The translations under genes and the position numbers were made by a program. From Symbiodinium natans (taxonomy: Eukaryota; Sar; Dinophyceae; Suessiales; Symbiodiniaceae), in the NCBI GenBank assembly GCA_905221605.1, contig CAJNDS010000735.1, forward strand, positions 133,501-197,500: a DNA stretch of 64,000 nucleotides, in the 5' to 3' direction. Of the stretch, positions 1 through 8,692 are shown piece after piece; the first letter of the stretch is position 1, and each line of letters begins with the position of its first letter. The notes beneath the pieces are model-generated. The model was not told where the DNA came from. It was given only the letters and a program-made list of their open reading frames with translations, and did no database searches.

Positions 1-732
1 GTGACATGGGGCTACGCTTGCTTCGGTGGTGACAGCAGCCTGGTCAGGCACCAGCTGAAAGACGTGCTGCAGATCCAGGGCACCATGCATGCATTCGCTG
101 CTATCCTCCGTGATGGATCGGTGGTGACCTGGGGTGACCTCCAGTTTGGTGGCGACAGTAGCGCTGTCAGGAAGCAGTTCGGGACAGTGCAGCAGATCCA
201 GGCTACGGAACGGGCATTCGCTGCGGTCCTCCTGGATGGATATGTCGTGACCTGGGGTGATCCTTTCTGTGGCGGGGACAGTAGATCCGTCAAGGATCAA
301 CTGAAGGACGTGCAGACTATCCAGGCCACGCATTATGCCTTTGCGGCGATCCTTGGTGATGGAACCGTCGTGACTTGGGGCGACCCTCGTTTTGGTGGTG
401 ACAGTGGCTCAGTCAAGGAGAAGCTGAAGGATGTGCAGCAAATCCAGTCTACTGAGCGGGCCTTCGCCGCAATCCTCGCTGACGGATCTGTTTTGACTTG
501 GGGGGATGATCTCGCCGGTGGTGACTGCAGCGTTGTCGAGGATCAGCTGAAGGACGTGCAGCAGATCAAGGGCACGGACTCTGCGTTTGCCGCTGTTCTT
601 GGCGACAGTCGTGTCGTCACTTGGGGCGATCTTTTCTCTGGCGGTGACAGCCTCTCTGTCCAGAACCAGTTGAAAAACGCTGTGCGCATTCGGGGTTTGA
701 CCGGAAGAAGCGCACGTCGTTCTCTAAAGTAG
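1..732 (+). CDS. RCC1-like repeat protein, 5' partial, intronless ORF
   Basis: The frame is open from the first base (which falls inside a repeat, so the 5' end lies outside the window) to the TAG at 730-732. The protein has five full copies and one partial copy of a 41-residue repeat whose constant parts are VVTWGD, GGDSS.V, QLKDVQQIQ and AFAAILGDG. This is the RCC1/HERC-like beta-propeller repeat common in dinoflagellate proteomes, usually annotated as a HERC-type E3 ligase from the repeats alone. No HECT domain is present, so ligase activity is not supported; a protein-binding propeller is the safe reading. The 41-residue unit is shorter than the classical 50-60-residue RCC1 blade. The last 12 residues (GLTGRSARRSLK) leave the repeat. 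No intron interrupts 732 bases, unlike the neighbouring channel gene, so it may be a retrocopy or a gene nested in that gene's upstream intron. Confidence 0.8.
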   Translation: MTWGYACFGGDSSLVRHQLKDVLQIQGTMHAFAAILRDGSVVTWGDLQFGGDSSAVRKQFGTVQQIQATERAFAAVLLDGYVVTWGDPFCGGDSRSVKDQLKDVQTIQATHYAFAAILGDGTVVTWGDPRFGGDSGSVKEKLKDVQQIQSTERAFAAILADGSVLTWGDDLAGGDCSVVEDQLKDVQQIKGTDSAFAAVLGDSRVVTWGDLFSGGDSLSVQNQLKNAVRIRGLTGRSARRSLK

Positions 733-803
733 GGTCCCTTTTATTGGGGGATCCTTCGTTTTAAGGGTGCTGTACTAGAAAAAACCCAAAAAGGGACCCT
801 AAG
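731..803. mobile_element. Small inverted-repeat element just after the RCC1-like stop
   Basis: TAGGGTCCCTTTTATTGGGG at the left end is matched by AAACCCAAAAAGGGACCCTA at the right end, an imperfect inverted repeat of about 73 bp. It resembles the other GGGACCC/AAAGGG mini-elements in the window. Confidence 0.45.
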
Positions 804-1011
804 TTGCCCTAAGTTGGAGAACTACCCGCCCGCCTGTTGTTCTTGTTGCATACTTCTGGATTCTTGGCTGTTGTTGCTCAACTTCCCTGAACACGAAGCA
901 ACTTCTCTTAAACCTCTAATCGACACCACCCCCCCCCCCCCCAAAAAAAAAAAAAGAAAGAAGAAGTCAAAATAAAACAAAACAACTCCCTCAACCACTA
1001 TTAAACTTTTC

Positions 1012-1231
1012 CCCAACCCTAAACCCCAAACCCCGAACCCCAAACAGCCTAAGCCCTAAACCCTAAACTCTAAGCCCTAAGCCCTTCTATAAGACCTAAA
1101 GGGTCTCGGGTTGCGGGCTCGGGATTCAGGGTTCAGGGTTTAGGTTTATCAAGTCCCTGCCCTAAACCCTAAACGCTAAACCCTAAACCCTACACCCTAC
1201 ACCCTAAACCCTAAACCCTAAACCCTAAACC
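1012..1231. repeat. Degenerate CCCTAAA telomere-like array
   Basis: Interrupted CCCTAAA, CCCCAAA and CCCTACA units. The last perfect run (1156-1231) ends 6 bp before the acceptor of the first channel exon. Confidence 0.9.
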
Positions 1232-1237
1232 CTTGAG

Positions 1238-1295
1238 GTTCAAGATGCTGGCCATGATGCTGTTGCTGCAGCACGTCATCGCGTGCCTGTGGCCG
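1238..1295 (+). CDS. Channel exon 1: transmembrane segment S5
   Basis: Acceptor TTGAG|G, donor GC (gcgcct). Encodes FKMLAMMLLLQHVIACLW, a hydrophobic helix ending in the H.IAC.W signature typical of S5 in EAG/HCN-like channels. It enters with one base completing a split codon and leaves in phase 0. A CCCTAAA array lies 6 bp upstream and TTTAGGG units start about 28 bp downstream, so the exon sits between oppositely oriented telomeric repeats. Confidence 0.65.
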
Positions 1296-1322
1296 GCGCC
1301 TCATTGTGCCATGGTCGGCCCT

Positions 1323-1353
1323 GTTTAGGGTTTAGGGTTTAGGGTTTAGGGTT
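1323..1353. repeat. TTTAGGG array
   Basis: Four TTTAGGG units immediately downstream of exon 1 in the orientation opposite to the upstream array. Confidence 0.9.
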
Positions 1354-1375
1354 TAAGGTTAATATAGGGGGCCAT

Positions 1376-1546
1376 AAGGGAATACTTAAAGGATCAGGGG
1401 ACGGAGGAAGTAGGGTTATACGTTATAATTTGGGCAACTACAGTTTTCAGGGCTTCGAGTTTAGGGTTTAGGGTTGCAATTGCTTCTAGCCCCAATTAGG
1501 GTACTTCTAACCCTACTTCCTAAGTCCCATGATCCTCCAAGTGTAA
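1376..1546. mobile_element. Family I-like inverted-repeat element, degenerate
   Basis: GGATCAGGGGACGGAGGAAG near the left end and ACTTCCTAAGTCCCATGATCC near the right end are imperfect inverted copies. The interior carries ACTTCTAACCCTACTT, shared with other family I copies. TTTAGGG units interrupt it at about 1460-1475. Confidence 0.4.
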
Positions 1547-1819
1547 ACCCTGCACCCCTCAGACACCATCAGCGACCCGAAGCCCTGAACCCTAAGCCCT
1601 AAAAGCCCTAAACGCCCTAGTGCGCAGCACAGGGCTTCGTGTATAGGGTTTAGGGTTTAGGGTTTAGAGAGGTTAGGGTTTAGGGCGTATATGGTTTAGT
1701 TTTACAGGGTTTCCCTCAATGCTGCCATGCCCCCTGAAGATGGCGACGGCTTCGGAAGACTCCGCTGGAAGGGGGGGAGGGAGTCCTGCGTAAGACCTTC
1801 TGTCACCCAATAAGGGAAG

Positions 1820-1918
1820 AGAGGAAGAGAGAGAGGGAGAGATAAACAAAGATAGAGAGAGAGAGAGGGAGATATACATATGTATATATATATATATACG
1901 TATATATACACATAGAGA
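1820..1918. repeat. GA-rich and TA-rich microsatellite
   Basis: GAGAGA runs (1820-1873) pass into ATATAC/TATA runs (1873-1915). Open frames across it are repeat artefacts. Confidence 0.9.
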
Positions 1919-2160
1919 ATGCCCAACGCCAAACCCCGAATGCGCCACAAATTTCGCCCAAAGGTCCACTACATCCTAAACTTACCGAAGCCCTATACAC
2001 CCTAAACCCTACTCGCCCTCCCTAAACCCTGTACACCCTAAACCCCAAACACCCGTGCACCCTAAAACGCTTTTGCATGGTATTCCGCTCTGAACCTGCG
2101 CGGGATCTAGCGCAAAGAAAATCTGCCCACGCCACTGTCCAAGCCCCAAGCTCTAAACCG

Positions 2161-2218
2161 AAAACCTTAAACCCTAAACCCTCAACCCTAAACCCTAAAC
2201 CCTAAACCCTAAACCCTG
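2161..2218. repeat. CCCTAAA array upstream of exon 2
   Basis: About seven CCCTAAA units ending 40 bp before the exon 2 acceptor. Confidence 0.9.
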
Positions 2219-2258
2219 ATTGAGGTTCGGAGTTGGCACCCTGACCACTTCCCCGCAG

Positions 2259-2302
2259 ACCTGGCTATCGCAGACCGGGCTCATGGAAACTGAAGCCGCC
2301 TG
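2259..2302 (+). CDS. Channel exon 2: S5-pore linker
   Basis: Acceptor TTCCCCGCAG|A has a short pyrimidine tract; donor GT (gtgtgg). Encodes TWLSQTGLMETEAA plus two bases of a split codon. The SWL/TWL...G pattern is usual for the extracellular turret between S5 and the pore in dinoflagellate channels. Confidence 0.6.
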
Positions 2303-2338
2303 GTGTGGGGTGTTCGGGGCTTAGGCGTGTTCGGGGCT

Positions 2339-2505
2339 TGGGGTTTAGGGTTTTAGGGTTTAAGGGTTCAAGGGGTTCAAGGGTTTAAGGGTTTTAAGGG
2401 GTTTAAGGGTTCAAGGGGTTTAAGGGTTCAAGGGTTTAAGGGTTTTAGGGTTTAAGGGGTTTTAGCGGTTTTAAGGTCTAAGGGTTTTAGGGTTTTTAAG
2501 GGTGG
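2339..2505. repeat. Degenerate TTTAAGGG/TTCAAGGG array
   Basis: Irregular 7-9-bp units (GGGTTTAAGGG, GGGTTCAAGG), diverged relatives of TTTAGGG. Confidence 0.8.
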
Positions 2506-2571
2506 AGGGCCCTTTGTCCAAGCTACCCCTGCGAGCCAAGTGTGCCCTCCAAAGCTTCCGGGCTTTGAACG

Positions 2572-2639
2572 TAGGGTTTAGGGTTTAGGGTTTAGGGTTT
2601 AGGGTTTAGGGTTTAGGGTTTAGGGTTTAGGGTTTAGGG
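2572..2639. repeat. TTTAGGG array
   Basis: Nine perfect TTTAGGG units in intron 2. Confidence 0.95.
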
Positions 2640-2990
2640 GTAGGGGCTGACTGGTAGTTAGAGCTGGTTTGCTTCGCAATACTTGGGGAACGCGTGTTTT
2701 CTTTGCATGTGCGGGGGGGCGCTGATAACCCTGCTTAAGACTTGAAACTACCCAGGGTCTGTAGAGTCCATGTCGCCATTTCAGACATGGGGGTTACGAT
2801 TTTCAGGATACCATACGTATTATTCGGGGTTCCCTATTTCGTAAACCCCAACACAACTGCCTCGTTTTCCGGATGCTAGGAACTGCTCGCTCACCACACA
2901 TCACCGCAAACCCCAGACCCTAAAGCCACGAAACCTCAGCCACAACAAGTTAACCTAGGGAAGCTCTCTAATTTCGGGTCCATTTTGGAG

Positions 2991-3089
2991 CAACAAGGTC
3001 ATGTTCCAGTACACCACGTGTCTGCATTGGGCCTTCGCACAATTGGGCGTGGGAATCGTCGAGATCGAGGCATACAATGTGCCGGAGAG
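2991..3089 (+). CDS. Channel exon 3: pore helix and selectivity-filter region
   Basis: Acceptor TTTTGGAG|C, donor GA (gatgcc). Encodes NKVMFQYTTCLHWAFAQL followed by GVGIVEIEAYNVPE. The Y.T.LHW pore-helix motif and the following N..ER boundary are diagnostic of the dinoflagellate EAG-like family. The filter position reads LGVGIVE, not the potassium GYGD signature, so ion selectivity cannot be assumed. Incoming and outgoing split codons agree with exons 2 and 4. Confidence 0.8.
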
Positions 3090-3133
3090 GATGCCCCGAG
3101 GAAGCATCTATTGTGATTCTTGCAGTTTCCTAA

Positions 3134-3283
3134 GCCCTGAACCCTAAACCCTAAACCCTAAACCTGAAACCCTAAACCCTAAACCCTAAACCCTAAACCC
3201 TAAACCCTAAACCCTAAACCCTAAACCCTAAACCCTAAACCCTAAACCCTAAACCCTAAACCCTAAACCCTAAACCCTAAACA
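3134..3283. repeat. Long CCCTAAA array
   Basis: About 20 units starting 45 bp after exon 3; the run from 3170 is nearly perfect. Confidence 0.95.
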
Positions 3284-3579
3284 AACCTCATGCCAAAGAC
3301 GTCATCTGGCTGGTGGCGGTCTCGATCTTGTGGCTTCAAGGTTTTCCTAGAGGAGCCTTGCACCTTAAACGCAAGTTATAGATGTACTCAAAATTGAGGG
3401 TTTAGGGTTTAGGGTTTGGGGTGTAGGAAGCTACATATACTACAAGAATTTCGGTACACTTCCTTGTAAAGTCAGTGTATGCAGGTTTCTCCAGGTACGG
3501 TTTCAAATCGTGGGGCAAAGTTTCAGTCCGCAAGCCTAAAGACGTTTAGCCCTCTTCCCTTTATGTCAGTTCCTTTTAA

Positions 3580-3620
3580 ACCCTAGGGTTTAGGGTTTAG
3601 GGTTTAGGGTTTAGGGTTTA
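3580..3620. repeat. TTTAGGG array
   Basis: Five units in intron 3, preceded by GTTCCTTTTAAACCC. The rest of 3290-4150 is mostly AT-rich intron with (GA)n and (TA)n microsatellites at 4001-4112. Confidence 0.9.
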
Positions 3621-4154
3621 ACTCAAAACCCTAAACCTTTTAAGACTGGCTGAGGCTTTTTCATTTTCTCGGAACGTTGACCTTATCCACGATTGAGGGA
3701 GACCCGGGAGAAATTCCATTTTGCCACATTTTGCTTTCGCTTGAGCCGGCTAGAGTGAAGGGGTCGCATCAGTCACATGCCATCAAGCGCTTGAACCCCA
3801 GTCCGTGGCGGGTTTCAGGTCTTAGAGTTCAAGCTTAGGGCCCTCAAGCCAAGATGTTTGCCTTTGAATGAAACTACACCCTAGACCCTGCAACCCCTCC
3901 ATACACTCAAGTTCCGAGCTTTGTACAACTTGCTGGTTCTTAGTAGGGAAGGGGTCTTGTGCCGCCATTGTTTTTGTGCTATAGGACCCAAAGAGGCAGT
4001 AGGAGAGAGAGAGAGAGAGTGAGAGAGATGCAAAAACACATAAACAGATATGTATATACATATATATCTTTATTTATTTATGTATGTATGTATATATATA
4101 TATATATATGTAGGTAGATATTCAGCACGTTTATACGAACAAATCAGAGAGAAG

Positions 4155-4229
4155 GTTCTGCATTTGCGTGGCCGTCGTCTCCCTCATCACGACGGCAACT
4201 CTAGCAATGACCTCGGCCTTTTCTCCTTT
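4155..4229 (+). CDS. Channel exon 4: transmembrane segment S6
   Basis: Acceptor GAGAAG|G, donor GA (gaatta). The first base completes an Arg codon from exon 3, giving PER-F, then FCICVAVVSLITTATLAM and TSAFSP. This is a hydrophobic S6 helix with the small/Ser/Thr-rich inner half usual for this channel class. The outgoing phase fits exon 5. Confidence 0.75.
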
Positions 4230-4240
4230 GAATTATAGGG

Positions 4241-4295
4241 GTAAACCCTGAAACCCTCAAAACCTAAACCCTGAACCCTAAACCCTAAACCCTAA
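4241..4295. repeat. CCCTAAA array directly after exon 4
   Basis: Degenerate then perfect CCCTAAA units start about 12 bp after the donor. Confidence 0.9.
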
Positions 4296-4607
4296 TCCCC
4301 AAGCCGATGTAGGGTTCAAGGTTGGGGCCGCGGATTCCTTCCGGGAAAGGGGTCTTACTTGGAGGTGGGGATGAGGATGTCGGGTTGAGAAGGAAGTACA
4401 GCAACTGCACATAGTTCTCACGGGATGTCACCGTATTTTGGGGGGGATGCCTTTTCACCCCGACTCGGAACGGCTCTTATACCGTCAGGCAGTAGTTGGG
4501 CAAGTAGTTGACCTTCACTTTTTTGTGGGTAGTTCAAATCCGATACAATCACGCCGGGCGGCCCTCAGTTTTCGACGTGATCATGGGTTCCCCTACCACC
4601 CCCCCCT

Positions 4608-4667
4608 TTATACTACTCCCCCTAGGTGCCCCCCCCCCCCCCCCCCCCTCCCCCCCCTGGGTTCCCC
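4608..4667. repeat. Poly-C-rich tract
   Basis: C runs of 5 to 18 interrupted by single T or G bases; the G-rich complement could form G-quadruplexes. Short TTTAGGG units follow at 4680-4707. Confidence 0.85.
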
Positions 4668-4965
4668 CCTTACATGGCTAGGTTTAGGGTTTAGGGTTTT
4701 GGGTTGAGGGTGTAAGTTTGTCACATCCCAATCCCTGGCAGTAAACATGATACAGGTTCAACCATCTTGTCCAAAGGTCAGTACCATCACATCTTTGATG
4801 ACAATCCTGGACAAGAAGAGGCCTGAATTCCTGGGGTTTAGGGTTTAGGCTTTAGGTTTCTCCGAATCTCACTTCTATCAGTGCCTGCAGTGTTTGGGTG
4901 ACATGCACAGCACGTTGCAAACATGCTTCAAGTCGCCCTTGCAGTCCCCTTCCCTGGCGTTGCAG

Positions 4966-5035
4966 GAACGATGAGATGCACCAGTTCTGGAACTTGCGCA
5001 GGTTTCTGCACTTCAACGAGACTTGCCTACTGTTC
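4966..5035 (+). CDS. Channel exon 5: C-linker helix A'
   Basis: Acceptor GGCGTTGCAG|G, donor GC (gcgtaa; an alternative GT donor two bases later breaks the frame to exon 6). Encodes NDEMHQFWNLRRFLHF and NETCLLF. The FW.LRR[FY]L motif is the first C-linker helix after S6 in this family. Confidence 0.85.
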
Positions 5036-5111
5036 GCGTAAGAACCCAAAAGAACAAGAATATAGTAATCCCTATATTACCCTCAATAAGGAGGAATGTT
5101 TTCCGATTTTT

Positions 5112-5147
5112 TTTTGGGGGGGGGTTCTTAAGCAATCAGTAGTATTG
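5112..5147. mobile_element. Family K element end (solo terminus)
   Basis: T(9)G(10) followed by TTCTTAAGCAATCAGTAG, which matches the right end of the complete family K element at 17081-17223. Confidence 0.6.
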
Positions 5148-5225
5148 CAATAAGGGCATCCCTTCTTGGGGTTGGTTACTTTATAATGGAACCTTGAACC
5201 AACAACAAGGGGGCACATCTGGCTG

Positions 5226-5334
5226 GTTTGTTAGTAGTGAATGATGGAATGAGGTACCCCATATAATCCCTTAAAGGGTATATATATATATATATAGATA
5301 TATAGGGCCCTAATTCCCTCATTCCCTACTAAGA
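5226..5334. mobile_element. Family L MITE (about 108 bp)
   Basis: Left GTTAGTAGTGAATGATGGAA and right TTCCCTCATTCCCTACTAAG are inverted, with GAGGTACC and CCCTTAAAGGGTATATATA inside. Same family as 23301-23468 and 35021-35230. Confidence 0.75.
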
Positions 5335-5446
5335 CCCAGGGGAATGGTAGTTGCCTGTCTTGGGGACCGAGTCTGGGGGCGTATCAGCGGCTTTCTGATG
5401 GCTCTGAGCCTACTCAGCGCCATCTCCTCTGAGGCCCCGTGATCTG

Positions 5447-5583
5447 GTGAACCCTAAACCCTACACCCTAAACCCTAAACCCTATACCCTAAACCCTAAA
5501 CCCTAAACCCTAAACCCTAAACCCTAAACCCTAAAAACCCTAAGCCTAAACCCTAAACCCTAAGCCCAAACCCTAAACCCTAG
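5447..5583. repeat. CCCTAAA array
   Basis: About 18 units with CCCTATA/CCCTACA variants, ending 18 bp before exon 6. Confidence 0.95.
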
Positions 5584-5600
5584 GCCGAGCTGCAGCCAAG

Positions 5601-5647
5601 GAGATTCCAGAGGAGCTGTGTCATCGTATCACGCGCTTCTTGCAGTG
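5601..5647 (+). CDS. Channel exon 6: C-linker
   Basis: Acceptor AGCCAAG|G, donor GC (gcttgg). Encodes EIPEELCHRITRFLQ plus a split Trp codon. RI.RFL is the conserved C-linker turn that leads into the next helix. Confidence 0.8.
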
Positions 5648-5691
5648 GCTTGGCATGTTATGTGGCGGGGTGCTCTAAAGTAGAACCCGTT

Positions 5692-5905
5692 TAGGATACC
5701 ACATGGTCAAAATTATGATCTCTTTTGGGGTACCCTAAATTTTTGGTGCCGTATTATAATACAAATCCAATAAGGGAGTATGATTTTGACAATGATACGG
5801 GGGTTTCCGAAAAGAGGGGTACCCTTTTGGGGGTTGCCTTGGTATAAGGATTATGGCATTTTGGGGTATATTTTGGGGGGTCCCTATGTGCGAATGACCC
5901 ATGTC
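5692..5905. mobile_element. Family H element(s), degenerate
   Basis: GGGGTTTCCGAAAAGAGGGG, then TACCCTTTTGGGGG and GGGGGGTCCCTATGTG; related to 58536-58646 and 18282-18400. The preceding 5692-5760 contains another diverged unit (ATTATGATCTCTTTTGGGG). Confidence 0.5.
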
Positions 5906-5951
5906 TTAAGTATAAGCCTCCCTCAAAGGCAGAGTCCCCGCGGTCCAAGGT

Positions 5952-6012
5952 GGGGTTTAGGGTTTAGGGTTTAGGGTCTAGGGTTTAGGGTTTAGGGTTT
6001 AGGGTTAGGGTA
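5952..6012. repeat. TTTAGGG array
   Basis: About eight units ending 19 bp before exon 7. Confidence 0.95.
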
Positions 6013-6030
6013 TTGCTCCAGCCCACACAG

Positions 6031-6076
6031 GTATGCCTACCACGCGCAGACGGCAGCTCGGCTTGATGCGCTTGGG
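6031..6076 (+). CDS. Channel exon 7: C-linker
   Basis: Acceptor CCACACAG|G, donor GA (gatcgc). The first base completes Trp, then YAYHAQTAARLDALG, an amphipathic helix. Phase agrees on both sides. Confidence 0.75.
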
Positions 6077-6084
6077 GATCGCTT

Positions 6085-6602
6085 GACTTGCTTAAGAACC
6101 CCCCCTAAACCCTAAACCCTAAACCCTAGACCCTAGACCCTAAACCCTAAACCCTAAACCCTAAATCCTACCCCCCCCCCCCCCCACAAAAGAAAACAAG
6201 AAACTGCCTTATAAGGGTAACTTATAGGGATCATTGTGTTTTTAATTATTTCAATTATTCTGGCTTAGAAGGGTAACATAGGGGTTGTTGTGTTTTTAAT
6301 TAATAGAATTATTCTGGCTTACAAGGGTAACATATGGATTATTGTTTTTTTATTGGAATTATTCTGGCTTATAAGGACAAGACATAGGGATTATTGTGTT
6401 TTAAATATTAGAATTATTCTTCCTCATAAGGGTAACATAGGGATTGTTTTTAATAACCATCAAAATTGTTCTTCCTCATAAGAGTAACATTGGGATTATT
6501 GTGTTTTTCATCATTGAAATTATTCTTCCTTATAAGGGCAATATGGGGATTACTGTTTTTTTTTTTGGGGGGGAGGGGCTTCTTAACCAGTCCTACAACA
6601 CC
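6085..6602. mobile_element. Family K element carrying a telomeric array and about 60-bp tandem repeats
   Basis: Left end CTTGCTTAAGAACCCCCC, right end T(12)G(8)...GGGGCTTCTTAACCAG. The left terminus is followed by CCCTAAA units (6104-6164) and C(16) at 6172-6188. Between the C and T/G tracts lie about six imperfect tandem copies of a unit of about 60 bp (core AAGGGTAACATAGGGATTAT, 6196-6550). Confidence 0.55.
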
Positions 6603-7095
6603 GTAATTTCCCAACTCAACCTTGTAGCTCCTCGAAATGCCGAAGCTCTTGGCAGAACAGTTTCACCAAACGCAGGCGACAAGGGTTTAGGGCAAAGTTT
6701 AGGGTTTAGGGTTTAGGGACTAAGTCCTCCAGCGTCTCAACCCTCAACCCCCAGCCCTACACCTCCACAAACAACATGCCCTAAGCTACGAAAAGCCCGA
6801 AACCCCAAAGCCTGCACCCTCCCGGTTGCCAGTGTCCGCAGTTCCTGCTGGAGAGGTTCAGGGGCTTTTGATTTACACCCTAAACCCCAAACCCCAAACC
6901 CTAAACCCTAAACCCTCTGAAGGTCGAGGGTTCAAGGTTTCGTCGGTTTCAGAATATAGAGGGTGCGGTGTTTAAGGTTGAAAGCTTAGGGTTGACTAAG
7001 GTGGGGACGAAGCATTCTCTTGAGCAGCCCCGAAGGTTCATCGGTATTTCGTAGTGATTTCCTTGAAGTGATAGCTGAGGAGGGATTCTCGGATT

Positions 7096-7160
7096 GTAGT
7101 TTAGGGTTTAGGGCTTAGGGTTTAGGGTTTAGGGCTAGGGTTTAGGGCTAGGGTTTAGGA
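7096..7160. repeat. TTTAGGG array
   Basis: TTTAGGG with TTTAGGGCTAGGG variants, ending 18 bp before exon 8. The stretch 6610-7095 has only scattered telomere units and nothing recognisable. Confidence 0.9.
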
Positions 7161-7177
7161 TCCTTTTTGGGCGGAAG

Positions 7178-7225
7178 GATTGCACCTCGGACGCCGACGT
7201 GCCAATCCTGCGGCTGCTGTCCAAG
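7178..7225 (+). CDS. Channel exon 8: C-linker
   Basis: Acceptor GCGGAAG|G, donor GC (gcgcgg). Encodes DCTSDADVPILRLLSK; the V..L..LS turn precedes the helix in exon 9. Phase 0 on both sides. Confidence 0.75.
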
Positions 7226-7263
7226 GCGCGGACGCAGCCGATGCCTGCGGTCCTACACCGCAT

Positions 7264-7535
7264 TTAGGGTTTGAGAGGTTTTGGGACGTTCAGGGTTTAG
7301 GGTTTAGGGTTTATTAGGCTTAGGGTTTCGGGTTTAGGGTCTTTAAGGTTCAGGGTTTAGGGTTTTGGGTTTTTTGGGGGATTAGGGCGTTTTAAGGCTT
7401 AGCGCTTTAAAGGTTTGGGGCTTTCTGGGTTTAGGGTGTTTGAGGTTTCGGGAGGTTTAGGGTTTAGGGCTGTTAAAGTTTAGGGTTTAGGGTTTAGGGT
7501 GTGGGGTTTAGGGTTTAGGGTTTAGGGTTTTGTAT
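7264..7535. repeat. Degenerate TTTAGGG array
   Basis: Telomere-like units with many single-base variants (TTTCGGG, TTTTGGG, TTCAGGG). Confidence 0.85.
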
Positions 7536-7625
7536 CCCCAGTTGGGGAGTTTCACCCTGTAAGCCCTAAACCTCACTTTTCGCACATCCTTGATGTCCAA
7601 TCATGACATTAAGGTACTGAGAAAG

Positions 7626-7722
7626 CACCCTAAACCCTGAACCCTAAACCCTAAACCCTAAACCGTAAACCCTAAACCCTAAACCCCAAACCCGAAACCC
7701 CTAAACCGTAAACCCTAAGCCG
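7626..7722. repeat. CCCTAAA array
   Basis: CCCTAAA units with CCGTAAA and CCCCAAA variants. Confidence 0.9.
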
Positions 7723-7800
7723 GCGTAGGAGGTCTAGCTCGGCCAAAGACCCCAAGACCTGAGGAGGCTTCAACCACTTCGACCCTACACCCGCAACCCC

Positions 7801-7866
7801 AGGGTTTAGGGTTTAGGGTTTAGGGTTTAGGGTTTAGGGTTTAGGGTTTAGGGTTTAGGGTTTAGG
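7801..7866. repeat. TTTAGGG array truncating a MITE
   Basis: Nine perfect units that run directly into the interior of the family B element at 7867. Confidence 0.95.
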
Positions 7867-7969
7867 GCAGTGATACCCTTTTTTCCCCTTTTTTGGGTTC
7901 CAAGTTTCCTGATAAAGTAGCCCAACCCAAAAAGGGTACCCTTATCATGAGATGGTTCCTGGGCTACCA
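7867..7969. mobile_element. Family B MITE, left end replaced by telomeric repeats
   Basis: The copy starts at CAGTGATACCC, lacking the CTTGGTAGCC present in the full copy at 63856-63970. It ends with GGTTCCTGGGCTACCAT. Confidence 0.75.
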
Positions 7970-8176
7970 TGAGTACTTTTGAAGCGTGATGGAAAGGCTT
8001 AGGGTCTCGGGCTTGGGGCTTCATTGCATACCACTCCTTATTGAAGGTGCCTGGGTGTTGTGGGGGTTTAGAGCTTTGGGGGTTCAGGGTGTAGGATTTA
8101 GGGGGCGAACCCCATAAAGCCCTAGCCCCTTCACCCTAAACCCTAAACCCTAAACACTAAACCCTACCGGTTGCAG

Positions 8177-8254
8177 GGGCTGCGTTCGGAGTTGCAGTTC
8201 ACGCGCTACGAGCTGGCGCTGTCGAAGCTGACTTTCCTCCGGCCGCCCGGCCCA
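8177..8254 (+). CDS. Channel exon 9: C-linker end
   Basis: Acceptor CCGGTTGCAG|G, donor GC (gccttt). Encodes GLRSELQFTRYELALSKL and TFLRPPGP. LQ.EL.F.RYE..L.KL.FL is the family signature just before the CNBD. CCCTAAA units end about 9 bp before the acceptor. Confidence 0.85.
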
Positions 8255-8281
8255 GCCTTTGGGGATTTGGGGCTTTTTGGG

Positions 8282-8393
8282 CCCTAAACCCATAAGCCCC
8301 TAGACCCCTAGACCCCTAGACTCTAGACCCCTAAACCCCTAAACCCCTAAACCCCTAAACCCTTAAACCCTTCAACCCCTAACCCTTAACCGG
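8282..8393. repeat. CCCCTAGA/CCCCTAAA variant array
   Basis: Eight-base units (CCCCTAAA, CCCCTAGA), a locally amplified variant of CCCTAAA. Confidence 0.85.
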
Positions 8394-8559
8394 CTAGGGG
8401 TTTTGGGCCTTGTGGACTCGGGCTGCAGAGACCGGGGTTCGAGGAGAAACGCGTGGCGCGGTGAAGCGGTTGCTTTGGAGGTTCTTGACGTGAGCACGGC
8501 TGGGCCTGCAAGACCTCCGCGACCTAGGTTTACATGTGTTTTTCCGAAGATTTCTTGCT

Positions 8560-8692
8560 GAGATTCAGGGTGCTTATAACCCCAATGATAGCTGTATTTC
8601 TAAGCCCTCTGAGTCCTTCAAGTAGCTTGTCAGTTAACCTCTAATTGGGGTTATGAGTACCCATGAACCCTCCCAGCAGGGACATTCCATGA
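8560..8692. mobile_element. Family I element, diverged
   Basis: GTGCTTATAACCCCAAT and ATTGGGGTTATGAGTACC form an inverted repeat about 90 bp apart, with AACCCTCCCAGCAG at the right edge; related to 53911-54090. Confidence 0.5.

Noticed and set aside
8424-8470. Possible extra channel exon (acceptor GGCTGCAG, donor gtgaag)
   Set aside because: Exons 9 and 10 already join in phase to a continuous family match; adding this block breaks the frame.
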